DNA of 64,000 nt from Ziziphus jujuba (taxonomy: Eukaryota; Streptophyta; Magnoliopsida; Rosales; Rhamnaceae), in NCBI RefSeq assembly GCF_031755915.1, contig NC_083387.1, positions 5,050,501 to 5,114,500 on the forward strand. Reading direction: 5' to 3'. Shown piece after piece: positions 16,504 through 32,408 of this stretch; within the stretch, counting starts at the first letter, position 1; each line of letters begins with the position of its first letter. Both the position numbers and the translations under genes were made by a program. Below the pieces are notes generated by a model. That model had not been told where the DNA came from. It saw nothing but the letters and a program-made list of their open reading frames with translations, and ran no database searches.

Positions 16504-16912
16504 TATTGGTAGTGAAGTGAAATTTACAGGCTACATCATTTGAGCTTAGGATTCTCACACTCCGTCATAAGTAGGTTTCCTATCAAAGGGGGCAAAAAGG
16601 ATCTAAGTGAATCCTAGGGAGGCCCACGTATACGTACCACTAATAAAGGATTAATGTAGAAGAAGAAATTGTAATAGTATTCTGTTTTTAGCATTATTGG
16701 ATTGAATTTGAATGAAACTGAATTTCCATTCGAATTTTACAGTCTATTTACAAAGTGCGATGAAAGTTGTGAATGGCTTCCAAGGGGTATGTATGTTTAG
16801 TTGAATTCAGCCATTAAATATCAATTGTAATAATTGAATATATAGTTTATTTTTCTCATATTTTCATATAAATCGATCCCGGCTCTTCATTAGAACATAA
16901 CCACGGGTTACT

Positions 16913-16921
16913 TTTACCTTT
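16913..16921. repeat. Left target-site duplication of the MULE (TTTACCTTT)
   Basis: The nine bases directly before the left GGGG terminus match the nine directly after the right terminus (25018-25026, TTTACCTCT) at 8 of 9 positions. A 9-bp duplication is the hallmark of Mutator-type insertion. Confidence 0.75.
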
Positions 16922-17011
16922 GGGGAATTTGGTCTAATGTCCCTTTTAAAAGGGCTATGATGATATATACCCCTTCATTGGTCAATTTTTTTTTTTTTGG
17001 CCCTTTAATGT
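16922..17011 (+). repeat. Left terminal inverted repeat of the MULE
   Basis: About 90 bp matching the reverse complement of 24928-25017, with substitutions and small indels. The landmark GCCCTTTAAT block lies at almost the same distance (about 78-79 bp) from each end. Confidence 0.8.
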
Positions 17012-17089
17012 CCATTACATTCTTAAAAAAAATTTAAAAAACCTATATATCCTTTATTTTAGATTTAATATAAGAAAACCTTTTGTGGC

Positions 17090-17400
17090 TCCTCCGGTTT
17101 GGTTTCTAGGTTCTCATCAAAAACCAATGCTGAGATTAGAAAGAGGACCAAATCTAAAGACAACAAGTTTGAGTTCGAAGAAAGCAATGCTCAGATCTTC
17201 AGGCTAATGCTCATTTGTGGTTGTTTCTTCTCTACTGCTTCAGAAATACTTGAATGGTGGATCGGAAGAATCTGGATCTTTAGCAAATGGTGGTTTTGTT
17301 CCGGTTCTACTAGGATTTGTGGGTGTCTTTAAGTTTCTGACGTTGTTCGCCAAGGTTTCTTTTGAAATATTAGAGTCAAGGAGGCCGGAGAAGCCGTGAA
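17090..17400 (+). other. Possible captured coding fragment inside the MULE, unidentified
   Basis: Sequence is less AT-rich than its surroundings. It holds two overlapping open frames: one has a basic stretch (EIRKRTKSKDNKFEFEE) and the other a hydrophobic stretch (VPVLLGFVGVFKFLTLF). A frameshift between them would give one decayed coding piece. The family was not recognised. Its position just inside the terminal repeat fits a captured host fragment. Confidence 0.3.
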
Positions 17401-17401
17401 T

Positions 17402-19140
17402 AGAATCACCAAAAATTCTGAAAATGTTATCAAATTGGCAAAAAAATTTGATTACCATAGGGCCTTCGGTAATTACCGATGAAACCTATGGTAGTCAATT
17501 TGTCCTTGCTAGAAAATTACCGTAGGTTTTATCGGTAATTACCAAAACCCCTGTGATAATCACATTTTACCAATTTTTTGGCCCCCACAAGTCCCCTAAT
17601 ATGTGTTAAATGCAACAACATGCAAAATATACATTTTTCAATGATCCTAAGGAAAAAAAATCCCAAAAGTTTGAAAAAAGTTCTCAAATTGCCAAAAAAA
17701 ATTTATTACCGTAGGGTCTTCGATAATTATCGATGCAACCTATGGTAATCAATTTGTCCTTACTGGAAAAATTACCGTAGGTTTCATCGGTAATTACCAA
17801 AACCCCTGTGGTAATCATATTTTACCAATTTTTTAGCGCCCACAAGTCCCCTAATGTGTGTTAAATGCAATAACATGCAAAATATACTTTCTTCAATGAT
17901 CCTAAAGAGAAAAACCGCAAAATTTCTGAAGAAGTTCTCAAATGGGCACAAAAATTTGATTACCGTAGGACCTTCGGTAATTACCAATGAAACCTACGAC
18001 AATCAATTTGTAGTTGCTGGAAAAATTACCATAGGTTTCCTCGGTAATTACCAAAACTCCTATGGTTATCACATTTTACCAATTTTTTGGCCCCCACAAG
18101 TCCCCTAATGTGTGTTAAATGCAACAACATGCAAAATATACATTCTTTAATGATTTTAAGGAGAAAAAATCTCAAAAATTCTAAAAAAGTTCTCAAATTG
18201 CCAAAAAAAATTTATTACCGTAGGGTTTTCAATAATTACCGATGCAACCTACAGTAATCAATTAGTCCTTGCTGGAAAAATTACTATAGGTTTCATTGGT
18301 AATTACCGAAACCCCTATGGTAATCATATTTTACCAATTTTTTGGCGCCCGCAAGTCCCTTAATGTGTGTTAAATGCAACAACATGTTAAATATACTTCC
18401 TTCAATGATTTTAAAGAGAAAAAACCTAAAAAGTTCTCAAATGGGCATAAAAATTTGATTACTGTAGAGCCTTTGGTAATTACCGATGAAACCTATGATA
18501 CTCAATTTGTAGTTGCTGGAAAAATTACCGTAGGGTAATTACCGAAACCTCTATGGTTATCACATTTTACCAATTTTTTAGCCCCCACAAGTCCCCTAAT
18601 GTGTGTTAAATGCAAACACATGCAAAATATACTTTTTCAATGATCCTAAGGAGAAAAAATCCCAAAAGTTATGAAAAAAGTTCTCAAATTAGTACAAAAA
18701 TTTTATTACTGTAGGACCTTTGGTAATTTCCGATGAAAGTTACGGTAATCAATTTGTCCTTACTTGAAAAATTACCGTAGTTTTCATTAATAATTACCGA
18801 AATCCCTATGGTAATCATATTTTACCCATTTTTTGGCCCCCCACAAATCCCTAATGTGTGTTCAATGCAACAACATGCAAAATATACATTCTTCAATGAT
18901 CTTAAAGATAAAAAATCCCAAAAATTCTGAAAAAGTTATCAAATTAGCACAAAAATTTGATTACCGTATGACCTTCGGTAATTATCAATGAAACATATGG
19001 TAATCAATTTGTAATTGCTGGAAAAATTACCGTAGATTTCATCGGTAATTACCGAACTCTTATGGTTATCACATTTTACCAATTTTTTGGCCCCCACAAG
19101 TCCTCTAATGTGTGTCAAATACAACATGTAAAATATTTTC
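17402..19140. repeat. Seven-copy ~254 bp tandem array with an internal inverted repeat in each unit
   Basis: The block around 'acaagtcccctaatgtgtg' begins at 17587, 17842, 18096, 18351, 18587, 18843 and 19096, giving spacings of 255, 254, 255, 236, 256 and 253 bp. Each unit carries GGTAATTACCGATGAAACCT and, about 20-25 bp after that arm, its near-complement around ATTACCGTAGGTTTCATCGG. One example pairs 17468-17493 with 17516-17543. Each transcribed unit could therefore fold into a stem of about 27 bp. Open frames across the array are repeat shadows. Confidence 0.9.
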
Positions 19141-19789
19141 CACTTTATTCGACAGTTAATGAGAAATGAGGGTAGATGAGAAATGGAAGATGGTTCAATT
19201 TATTCGACACTTTCATATCCATTTATTTAAATATTTTCCACAACTACACAATTAATTCCCTCCTGACTACTCTTTTTTAGACATACTACCATGGAGCCGC
19301 ATTTTAAAAGAGATTGGAAAAAACTTTCAAGCTGGGAATAGTTTCTCATTTAAAACTAACTAAATTTCAATGCATACCATTCAAACAAGTTCAAATGGTC
19401 CCAAACTAGAGAGTCAATATTTGAGAACTCAATTACCATCCATTTAAATTCTCATCCTTCTTATTTCTTACTTTTCCACATCTCAAACAATATGGAGAAT
19501 TTAATAATGAAATTGGGTCTTTACACTTCATCTTGACATGAGAATCATGTAGAAAAACTAAAAATTAAGTCTGATACGGGGACACCTCCACTATAACGGA
19601 GACCGATTTGATACCTGGATGAAATTAAACAAAATATCTGCAGTTAGTTATAATATTTAGCATACAAGTTTCAAAGAAAATAATTAAATACCTAGAATAT
19701 CCATAAAGAAGTATAAAGGTTCAAGTCTAACAATTGAGGCAATAGCTCATACCCAGTAATAATAGAGGAAAGTAGTAAAACACACTTTC

Positions 19790-21246
19790 CTTCATGAACA
19801 TTAAGGTAAGATCCAATTCCGTGGCCTGTACTATGCCGATAATCAAGACCATTTTTCTATAGTGGAACTCAAGCAAGAATGTCTAGGGCATTACCTGTAG
19901 GAAAGTGAACATGTACCTTCCTATCACACAATCTTACAAGAATATAGTCAATACATTTCACTTAAAATGAAATACATAATGTAAAAAATAAAATAAAATA
20001 CCGTTGGTTCCATTAGGAAATTGAGCATTCCTAAGTGCAATATGACCCTTAAGGACCTGCAAAATGAAGCAAACAAAATTACTTTGCAAGACTTGAAAAA
20101 ATATAATAATAATAATGATAATAAAAAGGAAAAATAAAATAGATTAGCACTTATTGCAGTATAGCATGCTTTAAATAGATTAGCACTTACTGTAGTATAG
20201 CGTTTTCAACTATATCACTTTTTAACAAGAACATCTGAAAGTAGTTGATAAAGAAGGAATTAACATTTCCATGTCAAAGTTCATTTTAAAAGTGGAAAAC
20301 CCTTTATTTCTCTTGATATATTGGAATTTGTTATGCATAGAATGTCATGCTAGCTTTTGAAAGTGGTTGCTAAAGTAGGAATTAGCATCTCCATGTCAAA
20401 GTTCATTTGAAATTGGAAAACACTTTATTTATCTTTATATGGTGAAATTTGCCATGCTTGCTTCAGAAGCAGGTTGTGCCCATGCAATACAACTTAAGAA
20501 CCATTACCACTCATGTGCATAAATGACAATGTCAGAGATGCCTCTTTTGAAGTTCACAGATATCATATAGAATTTTCAACCATTACCACTTATTATCATA
20601 TAGAATTTTCATTTGAAGTTCACAGTATGTTTTTTACTGCACAAAAACTCTCCAGCTTATCGCTTGTAGTCACCTCTGTCAGTTTAAGTGTTTGCCTACA
20701 ATCATTGCATCATTATTTGATTAGTGTGTATTGAAACTGCACAAGCAGAGCATTGCATGCAGACACATAGGAATATACACAAGCTGTGTACTGACAAGTT
20801 GTCTGATACTGTTTATGTCCTTTTACATTCCTCTTTCAGGGAATATTTAGGCCATAATACATCTCAACTAGTATTTCAATCAAATGTTAGATGTTGCATA
20901 ACAGCCTAAAAAAACAAAAAAAACAAAAAACAAAAAATGAGCTTACAATTGCTTTTTCTTAGTCACTTTGTCTCTCTCCAAGAAGTAACCAGAAACCCCA
21001 TATATCTCCTGCATCTATATATGCACTAAAAGCTTAGACATCTTTTTATTTATTTATTTATTTTTTAGTTTTATTGTTTTCATAAAAAGCTTTTCCTCCA
21101 AAAAGGGTATATTGACTACTTGTCCAAGAAATAAACAGATGCACAAGTTTCACGGACTACCTGCTTATCCAACCAGACAAGATATTGCACCACTGCAACG
21201 CCATCTCGAATGTGTGCTTTTTTCAAACCTTCCAACTCCATTGGTT
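19790..21246 (-). pseudogene. Captured aminopeptidase P (APP1-like) gene fragment, decayed
   Basis: Reading the minus strand gives consecutive blocks of the metallo-aminopeptidase P family. 21161-21246 gives PMELEGLKKAHIRDGVAVV. 20947-21014 gives MQEIYGVSGYFLERDK. About 20640-20695 gives KLTEVTTSDKLESF. 20002-20056 gives VLKGHIALRNAQFPNGT, and from 19894 down comes [20 protein letters not shown]. Introns are retained with usable splice sites. The last exon has at least two in-frame stops, and the metal-site region reads HSTGHG. The exons between KLTEV and VLKGH that should carry the metal-binding DSG segment were not found. The N-terminal part is also absent. It cannot encode an active enzyme. 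It lies inside the MULE downstream of the ORP fragment on the same strand. Confidence 0.85.
20137..20470. repeat. Short tandem duplications inside the MULE (36 bp and 122 bp periods)
   Basis: AATAGATTAGCACTTA...CAGTATAGC occurs at 20137 and again at 20173. Immediately after, a ~122 bp unit with ATGTCAAAGTTCATTT occurs at 20237 and 20359 with moderate divergence. Both lie within the decayed aminopeptidase P fragment, in a presumed intron. Confidence 0.7.
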
Positions 21247-22074
21247 CTAAGTTTTTAAATTATCAGTTGTAAATAAAATAAGGAAAAATCAGAATTCAAA
21301 CCAAATAAATTGATTGCAAAAAATTTATTCATTCTAAGATATCAAATTGCAAACAGAAAATTAAACGTGACATGTTTTTACTGGAAAATGAACAAAAGTC
21401 AAATCCTTGGATAAAATCATAGCTTTAATTATATCAAGTTTTTAAACATTTTAAATTTCCTCGTTATAAAGGGTTGTTTGACTATTTGAGGGCTATCTCT
21501 AATTTGCGTTGCCACCTTGTCTTTTAAAAGGCAAGATATAAAGTTCAATAAAGCATCTAGGATAAGAAGTAACCATCCCTTGAAAAGAACAAACTTGTAA
21601 GAACTGCCAAATTTAAAAATAACTTCTTGTCTTCTACATATTGTCTAAGAAATATGAAATGGACATTTTACATATTACATCTTGACATATGTCCAACTGT
21701 ACGCACCAATCAAACTATGTATCTTGAATATGAACAGAAATCCATGACAAGAAATGCACGGTCAAGTTTAACATACCTATCAAATATGCTCTGTAGTATG
21801 CACCAATTTAAGGTCCATTCAAGGGTTTTAGTCAATATCAAACGAGGGCGCTTTCCACATATGCTTTTCTGCTTTCCCTGCCGAAGTAGTATTTCTGGTT
21901 TCCTAGAAGCCAACTGACTCTCAAGCTGCAAAGAAAACATAATAATCAACATGTTGTTATGTACCTCGGGATACAAGCTTCAGGAAATTATAACTTAAAT
22001 GAATAATTTAACAATGGTTACTTAAATGTATGTTACCTGTGGTAAGGTATAAAAAGTTGTAGCAATCAATGTCT

Positions 22075-23720
22075 AGACACCTTTGATCAGGCCTGAGCCT
22101 TAAATCTATAGGGGACAACTTTTCCTGCAACTAAAATCAAGATTAAGAAGTTCTCGTCCAGTCACACAATAGTAAAATTAAAAGCACTTGAGTGATTTTA
22201 TTTTGTTTGCATGTTCTAAAATCTCTTGTCAGCAATTCATGTCCATGCTAAAAATGCAATTGGGAAAAAGAAAAAAAGATAGAAAAAATGTTCCAGTGCA
22301 GTGTTTCAAACCAGGGCATTAAGTAATAGTAATGAAGTCATCGAAACTACCTTTAATCCAAGGGTGAGTTCATTCATGGTGATGGCAAAGCGTGGCAAGT
22401 TATATATTGTAGGAAACTGGGGTGGCTTGCTCCTTTTCCAAAGCGACTAGGCATCAGGTCAAGACTCCAATCCTTTTCCCTTCCCAGAACAATTTCCATC
22501 CACATAATGCATGCTCTCATCCCATTTTCCAAATAGTATTGCTATCATTTTTTCATTTCTATCTTGAACTAAACCATGTACCTGACCGAAAAAGAAAACA
22601 GCAATAATTTTAAAAGAACAATCCTTAAGCTTGTTAACAATATTATAGTACTTATTAACAGAATCTATACCCTCAATCCATTCTGTTCACCCAAAAATAG
22701 AATCCTTTGGTTTGATGTATTTATTTAAAAAAAAAAAAACGGCTTTCTTCTAAAAGAAAAATAAAACCAAAGGGGTAAGAAAATGATTCATGCTCCGCCT
22801 CTCATAATCCATACATATTGTTCTTGCAAACAACTTCAACTCCCATAAAGGATTAACTAATAAAAATTTCTATTGCTGTCAACTCCAACCCCTTTGGAGG
22901 ATTCGAAGTTGGTATCATCATATTCAGAAACTAAAGGAATTATATATCCAATATAATGGGATTATAGGCTGTCCAGACTTATTATATATTAGGCTTTCAA
23001 AACAATAAAATAAAATAAAATAAATCCTTTGTCAACAAATATGGAGAGAGATTTTAGTAATTTGATAGCCGCCACCTAGTATAATTTCAGTCAAATTAAA
23101 TTAAAGTTATTAAACAACATAATTAAATCTCATTCCACAAAGAAACAAACCAAGCAATTGAAGAAGTTATGCCAAATTACGTTCCTCGAGAAAAAAATTG
23201 CCATGCTTTTTTTTCAGTCATCCAAGAAGACCTCCAAATATCCATATAAAACTATATGCAAGTAAAGCATTTGAAAATTAAAAGATAGAGAAAGAATACA
23301 TGGTGAGGATTTTGGTCAATGATAGATTGCTCCTTGAATTTCAGCTTGCAAGAATAGTTATGATTCCCCTGTATATGCATTGTACCACAGTGGTCACAAT
23401 AGAGCTTTCCCAATATAAGGTTATTAATTGATGTTGTAACCTGGCAGAAAAAGAGCAGAAACACAACAAAGAATAAATAATATAAAAAATATTTCTTTTT
23501 AACCAAAAAAAAAAAAGAAGAACAGAATATTAGTCGAATCATTAGTCATTACCTTACTCCATTGAAAAATTTCTCTGTCGTCAAATTCCACCGTTAAAAG
23601 AACAACATGATCAAGCTGGATTAAGTGACCCTAAAATTTACTCTTTAAATTGTTATCACCCCAAAATTTCCATCCTTTACCCTCGCAGTGGCAAGTAACA
23701 ATCATTGGATGATGACTGAC
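22075..23720 (-). pseudogene. Captured oxysterol-binding-protein-related (ORP) gene fragment, decayed
   Basis: Minus-strand exons match the C-terminal ligand domain of plant ORP proteins. 23553-23720 starts [14 protein letters not shown], close to the family fingerprint, and includes [14 protein letters not shown] followed by an in-frame TAG where a Trp is expected. 23300-23440 gives [17 protein letters not shown] and [17 protein letters not shown]. 22351-22581 gives [20 protein letters not shown], then stops, then [14 protein letters not shown]. 22075-22124 gives EKLSPIDLRLRPDQR. Splice sites bracket most exons. The N-terminal PH-type part is missing. Several stop codons make it a pseudogene. 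ORPs bind and move sterols or phosphoinositides between membranes; this piece is cargo of the MULE. Confidence 0.88.
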
Positions 23721-24927
23721 CTGACACCAAAAAGATGAAGAATATTCAGTATGTATGCACAAGGTTTTGAATGTCCAGAGTCTGTTAAAGGAAGTATACA
23801 AGATAGATTAAACCTAGGTACCATTTGTTCTTCCTCCTTTCCTCCCTCACAATCTACTACTTACAGGGCTACTTTCTATAGAGGATTACACTAAATTTAG
23901 CTATTGCCAGCTATATATTCTACACTATTTTGGCTGAGGTAGTCATCTTTAGGTGAAAATAATTACTGGTCGTAATATCATAAAAATAAGCATGAACTTT
24001 CTTTTCTCTCACAATAACTCCTATTGCTCTCTCCAAAATTTATAAAGCTATCCTTTTTATTGTCACTGCAGCACATACCATAATAATGTCATCAATTTTC
24101 CTTTTCAAATTATGTATAGTAATGCTTAAGTGCGATATATGAATTTATGTTTAAGATGAAATATGCATACCACATTGTGTCTAGCTTTTAAATACAAATG
24201 ATTTATATAAAACTAGCCAAAGTGCTCCTAGTATGAAATTTGTTTGAAGCAGAACTATAGGTTAGCGTTTGAAGGCTTACCAAACCTCCTTTTATAAGGA
24301 ATCCCATTGGACTGAGCTTCAAATCACAGTTTCTCCTATTTCCATGCCCTAAGAAAAAAACAAAAAAATTGCATGGGTTTTGAAAATTTTTTGAAGCAAT
24401 ACCCGATTCAAGTGAGAAATTGATGAGAAATTATAGGAGATACCCGAGGATAATGTAGCTTCAAATTACCATGGTTCAGACAAAATGTCAGAAACAAAAG
24501 AGAAAAGAAGAACAGGAAAAAAAAAAAATGGGGAGGGAAACGAAAAGTTATAATGTGTATTTTTTTTTTCTTATGAAATGAAAACTCACTCGAAATGCTT
24601 CTTTTGTGTTGGAATTTCGATCGTGCCCTCACTTTGGAAGCACAATGGTGTTCTCCATCAGGTTTTCATCACACAACCATTGCCGATTTTCGAAAAGCGC
24701 AAACCTTCTCGAATCCTCAATCGGCGACTTGAGGTGGCTTCTCTCCATCTTCGATTAAAATGGTGCTAACCTCTCTCTGCCTCCGATCGCTAGCAACAAC
24801 CTGATTCTCTCTCACTTTCTCTTCCTCTTTTCTTCGTGCTCCATCCAAGTTAGAAAAAAAATGGAATACATCTTATTACTTTTTTCCTTTTCTTTTATAT
24901 TTGAAAACGGTAAGCTAGAAATATTGA
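23721..24927. other. Right interior of the MULE, unassigned
   Basis: Two possible minus-strand coding scraps are visible. About 24290-24350 reads RNCDLKLSPMGFLIKGGL before a GTAAGC donor. About 24640-24755 reads MERSHLKSPIEDSRRFALF and continues about 20 more codons to a stop. Neither is recognised; they may be further captured exons. The remainder is AT-rich. Confidence 0.35.
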
Positions 24928-25017
24928 AAAATTAAAGGGCAAAACAAAAATATTTTAGATGAAAAGGACAAATATCCTTATAGCCCTTTAAAAAAGGGTA
25001 TTGGATCAAATTTCCCC
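24928..25017 (-). repeat. Right terminal inverted repeat of the MULE
   Basis: Inverted counterpart of 16922-17011. The outermost bases are AAATTTCCCC on the plus strand, followed directly by the TTTACCTCT flank at 25018-25026. Confidence 0.8.
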
Positions 25018-25026
25018 TTTACCTCT

Positions 25027-26721
25027 TGTACTGGGCTAATTAGCTAAAAATTGGGCTCTTGAAACTGATCGACTAATGGGCTACGACCCTCAAGTTTGGT
25101 TTGTCTGGACAAAAGTGGACCCTTCTTAACATATTTTCGTTTTCACACATTTTAACTTTTACATTTTTTTCCCCAAAATTAAAGAGAAAAACATAAGTTA
25201 CATTTGTGAAAATCCTATTTAAGGATATTGTTGGTCTTTTCAATCGTTTTATATAGTTGGATTCTAATGCTGAGCCGTTAAACCTTCTTTGTTTTCATTT
25301 CCCTATTATACACCTATAATTGTTCTTCTACAATTTTTAATACTAATATAACTATTTTTATCCATACCTATTTCTTTCTTTCTTGATTATAAAACATAAT
25401 ATAATCAATAAACATTCTTGAATTCTAAAACTCATTTGTCAAAATGTTTTTAGCCGTCATATATACGATGAAACTTATACCACATTAAAAAAATTAGAAG
25501 ACGAAATTAACCTTTCCATAATAATAAAGAGAATGATAAATGAATAAAAAATATAAATAAATAAATAAAATATGTTTAAAAAATTGTCCAAATAGAAATT
25601 TCCCTTTTATTTTTGACAAGTATGGAATGGCAACTAGTTTTATTTATAGATAGAAATAATATACAATAAATAGATGATAGTTGAGAAATTTGAACCAAAT
25701 TGGTAGTTGGAGGATCCTGAGAATCTAAAAATAAAAATAGAGTGAGAGATAGGAAGGGTAGACACGTTTTGTAATGTAAACAAAGTTTCCAAAGTAAACC
25801 TGACACAACCCAAAAACGTGTTAGGCAGCAGACAGAGAAGCTCTCGCATTACCCCTCGTCTTTATGTATTTTTTTACAACTAAAAATTATTATTGTAATT
25901 ATTTTTTTAATTAATTAATTGATTAATAAATAAAACTACTGGAAACCACAACAAACTAAAACAATTTTACAAACAATATTATATTTATATTTCTTTTTTA
26001 CGAAAAATAAATTTATTATAATCTCCGACCTGCTTTTCCTTCTTCTCTCTCATCCTCATCCTTTTCCTCTGCTCATTCCTATATTCCGGTTTTGTTTTTT
26101 GTTTTTTATTTTATTTTTTTTTTTTCTTCGTCAAAGTTTCTTTTCTTTTCGGTGATTCTAATGCTTGCTAACCCTTAATCTACGCTGATTTTAATAAATT
26201 TTTATTTTATTTCTTTTTGCCAGAGTGGTCTTTTGTTTTTGTTCTTTCTTTCTTTCTTTTTTTTTGAGTTTTAGAGGGTCCAAATTCCCACCATTCCTGG
26301 TCAATGTAGGTCAATCTTCTTGGGTTTTAATTGTTCCTTTTGAAATTGAAGATTTTTGGGTTTGTTTGATATTAGAACACGGTTGGACAAGTTCTTTCTT
26401 GTTTTTGAATGAATTTGCTGCCTTTATTCTGAGGATACCGTGAAATTCGTTGGAAAATTTCGATATTCAATTTGATCTTCTGGGTTTTTGCATTTATTCT
26501 TTTTGGTTCTAACGTGCTTGGTTTTGGTTCTTTGGGCGGATTATTGAGCAAAAGCTAAGTGTGTATATATATATATATATATATTTTTTTTTTCCTCCCT
26601 TTATATTTTTAATCTGTTAAGATTTGGTGGGTATGAGATTAGTCAAAAAATAAAGTCTGAATTGGACATAAATCTATAGCCCTATTCAGCCTCTTTGTTG
26701 AGGTGTATCAAGAATTTGATC
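25027..26721. other. Intergenic region and leader of the casein kinase gene
   Basis: AT-rich sequence with no supportable gene up to about 26030. From there CT-rich sequence (TTCCTTCTTCTCTCTCATCC) suggests the transcription start and 5' leader of the kinase gene, probably with a leader intron. A TA microsatellite is at about 26563-26583. Minus-strand frames at 25576-25849 have no family features. Confidence 0.5.
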
Positions 26722-31725
<5,004 letters not shown>

Positions 31726-32408
31726 TGGTCTGGAGGATGCTTTTCTCACTAAAACCACACCGTTTAGAACCTCATTGTTGCTGGATACCCACTCAGGCCT
31801 TGGCCCATATAAAAAGAATGGCCAATAGAAAAATGAATGTCACGATAAATATGTGGCACTTTTTATGTTAATTTGTCTTTTAATTTTTTTATTTATCAAT
31901 TTTTTCTTCTTCTTTTTTTATTTTAATTTTTTTGCTGAAAACTTACGACTTTTTAGCTGCTTTCCGTAAAATTTTATAAAATTATTTTGTTTTACAATTA
32001 AAAATTAGCATTTATTCCGTTGTAAAATAATTTTGAGAAAAGATTCATATAAATTTTAATTAAAATTGTGTTCGTAGTTTAAAAAACAAGCTGGAATAAA
32101 ATGTTGAAAACCCACTGAAAAATTCGTAATAATTTTTGAAAGTGCTAAATTTTATTTCTCAAAGTCTGTTCGCAAGCAACAAATATTTATTCAGTCTGTT
32201 TCCAATGGTAGGAGTATAAATTTAAAATTCTACGCCTATAAAATTTCTTATTTTAATTGGAATAAACAACAAATTAAACACTTATAAAATAAATATAAGT
32301 AATCCAAAAGGTATGGTATTATCTCATTAAGCTACATATGCGCATGTAACAAACAAATTATTTACAAGTTGGAAAAACCAAAAAAACAATGCTCCTTCCA
32401 ATCTATGC
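31726..32408. other. Convergent intergenic region between the CKL and VPS2 genes
   Basis: The two genes end tail to tail 683 bp apart. The interval is very AT-rich and probably contains both 3' untranslated regions and their polyadenylation signals. Nothing else was recognised. Confidence 0.6.

Larger units (their letters stand above)
16922..25017. mobile_element. Non-autonomous Mutator-like element (composite Pack-MULE), ~8.1 kb
   Basis: The termini are inverted repeats. The left end reads GGGGAATTTGGTCTAATG and the right end, on the other strand, GGGGAAATTTGATCCAATA. Homology continues through CCCTTTTAAAAGGGCTAT-like and GCCCTTTAAT blocks for about 90 bp on each side. A 9-bp flanking duplication (one mismatch) agrees with the Mutator superfamily. 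No transposase-like frame is visible, so the element is non-autonomous. It contains, from left to right, an unidentified possible coding fragment (17090-17400), a ~254 bp tandem array, an aminopeptidase P fragment, an OSBP-related fragment, and unassigned sequence with a possible small exon near 24300-24345. Both recognised gene pieces keep intron-exon structure, so capture was at the DNA level. It sits 0.8 kb downstream of the GRAS stop and 1.7 kb upstream of the casein kinase start codon. Confidence 0.85.

Noticed and set aside
17784..19127. Open frames of 60-84 codons across the tandem array
   Set aside because: They repeat with the 254-bp unit on both strands and are by-products of the repeat, not genes.
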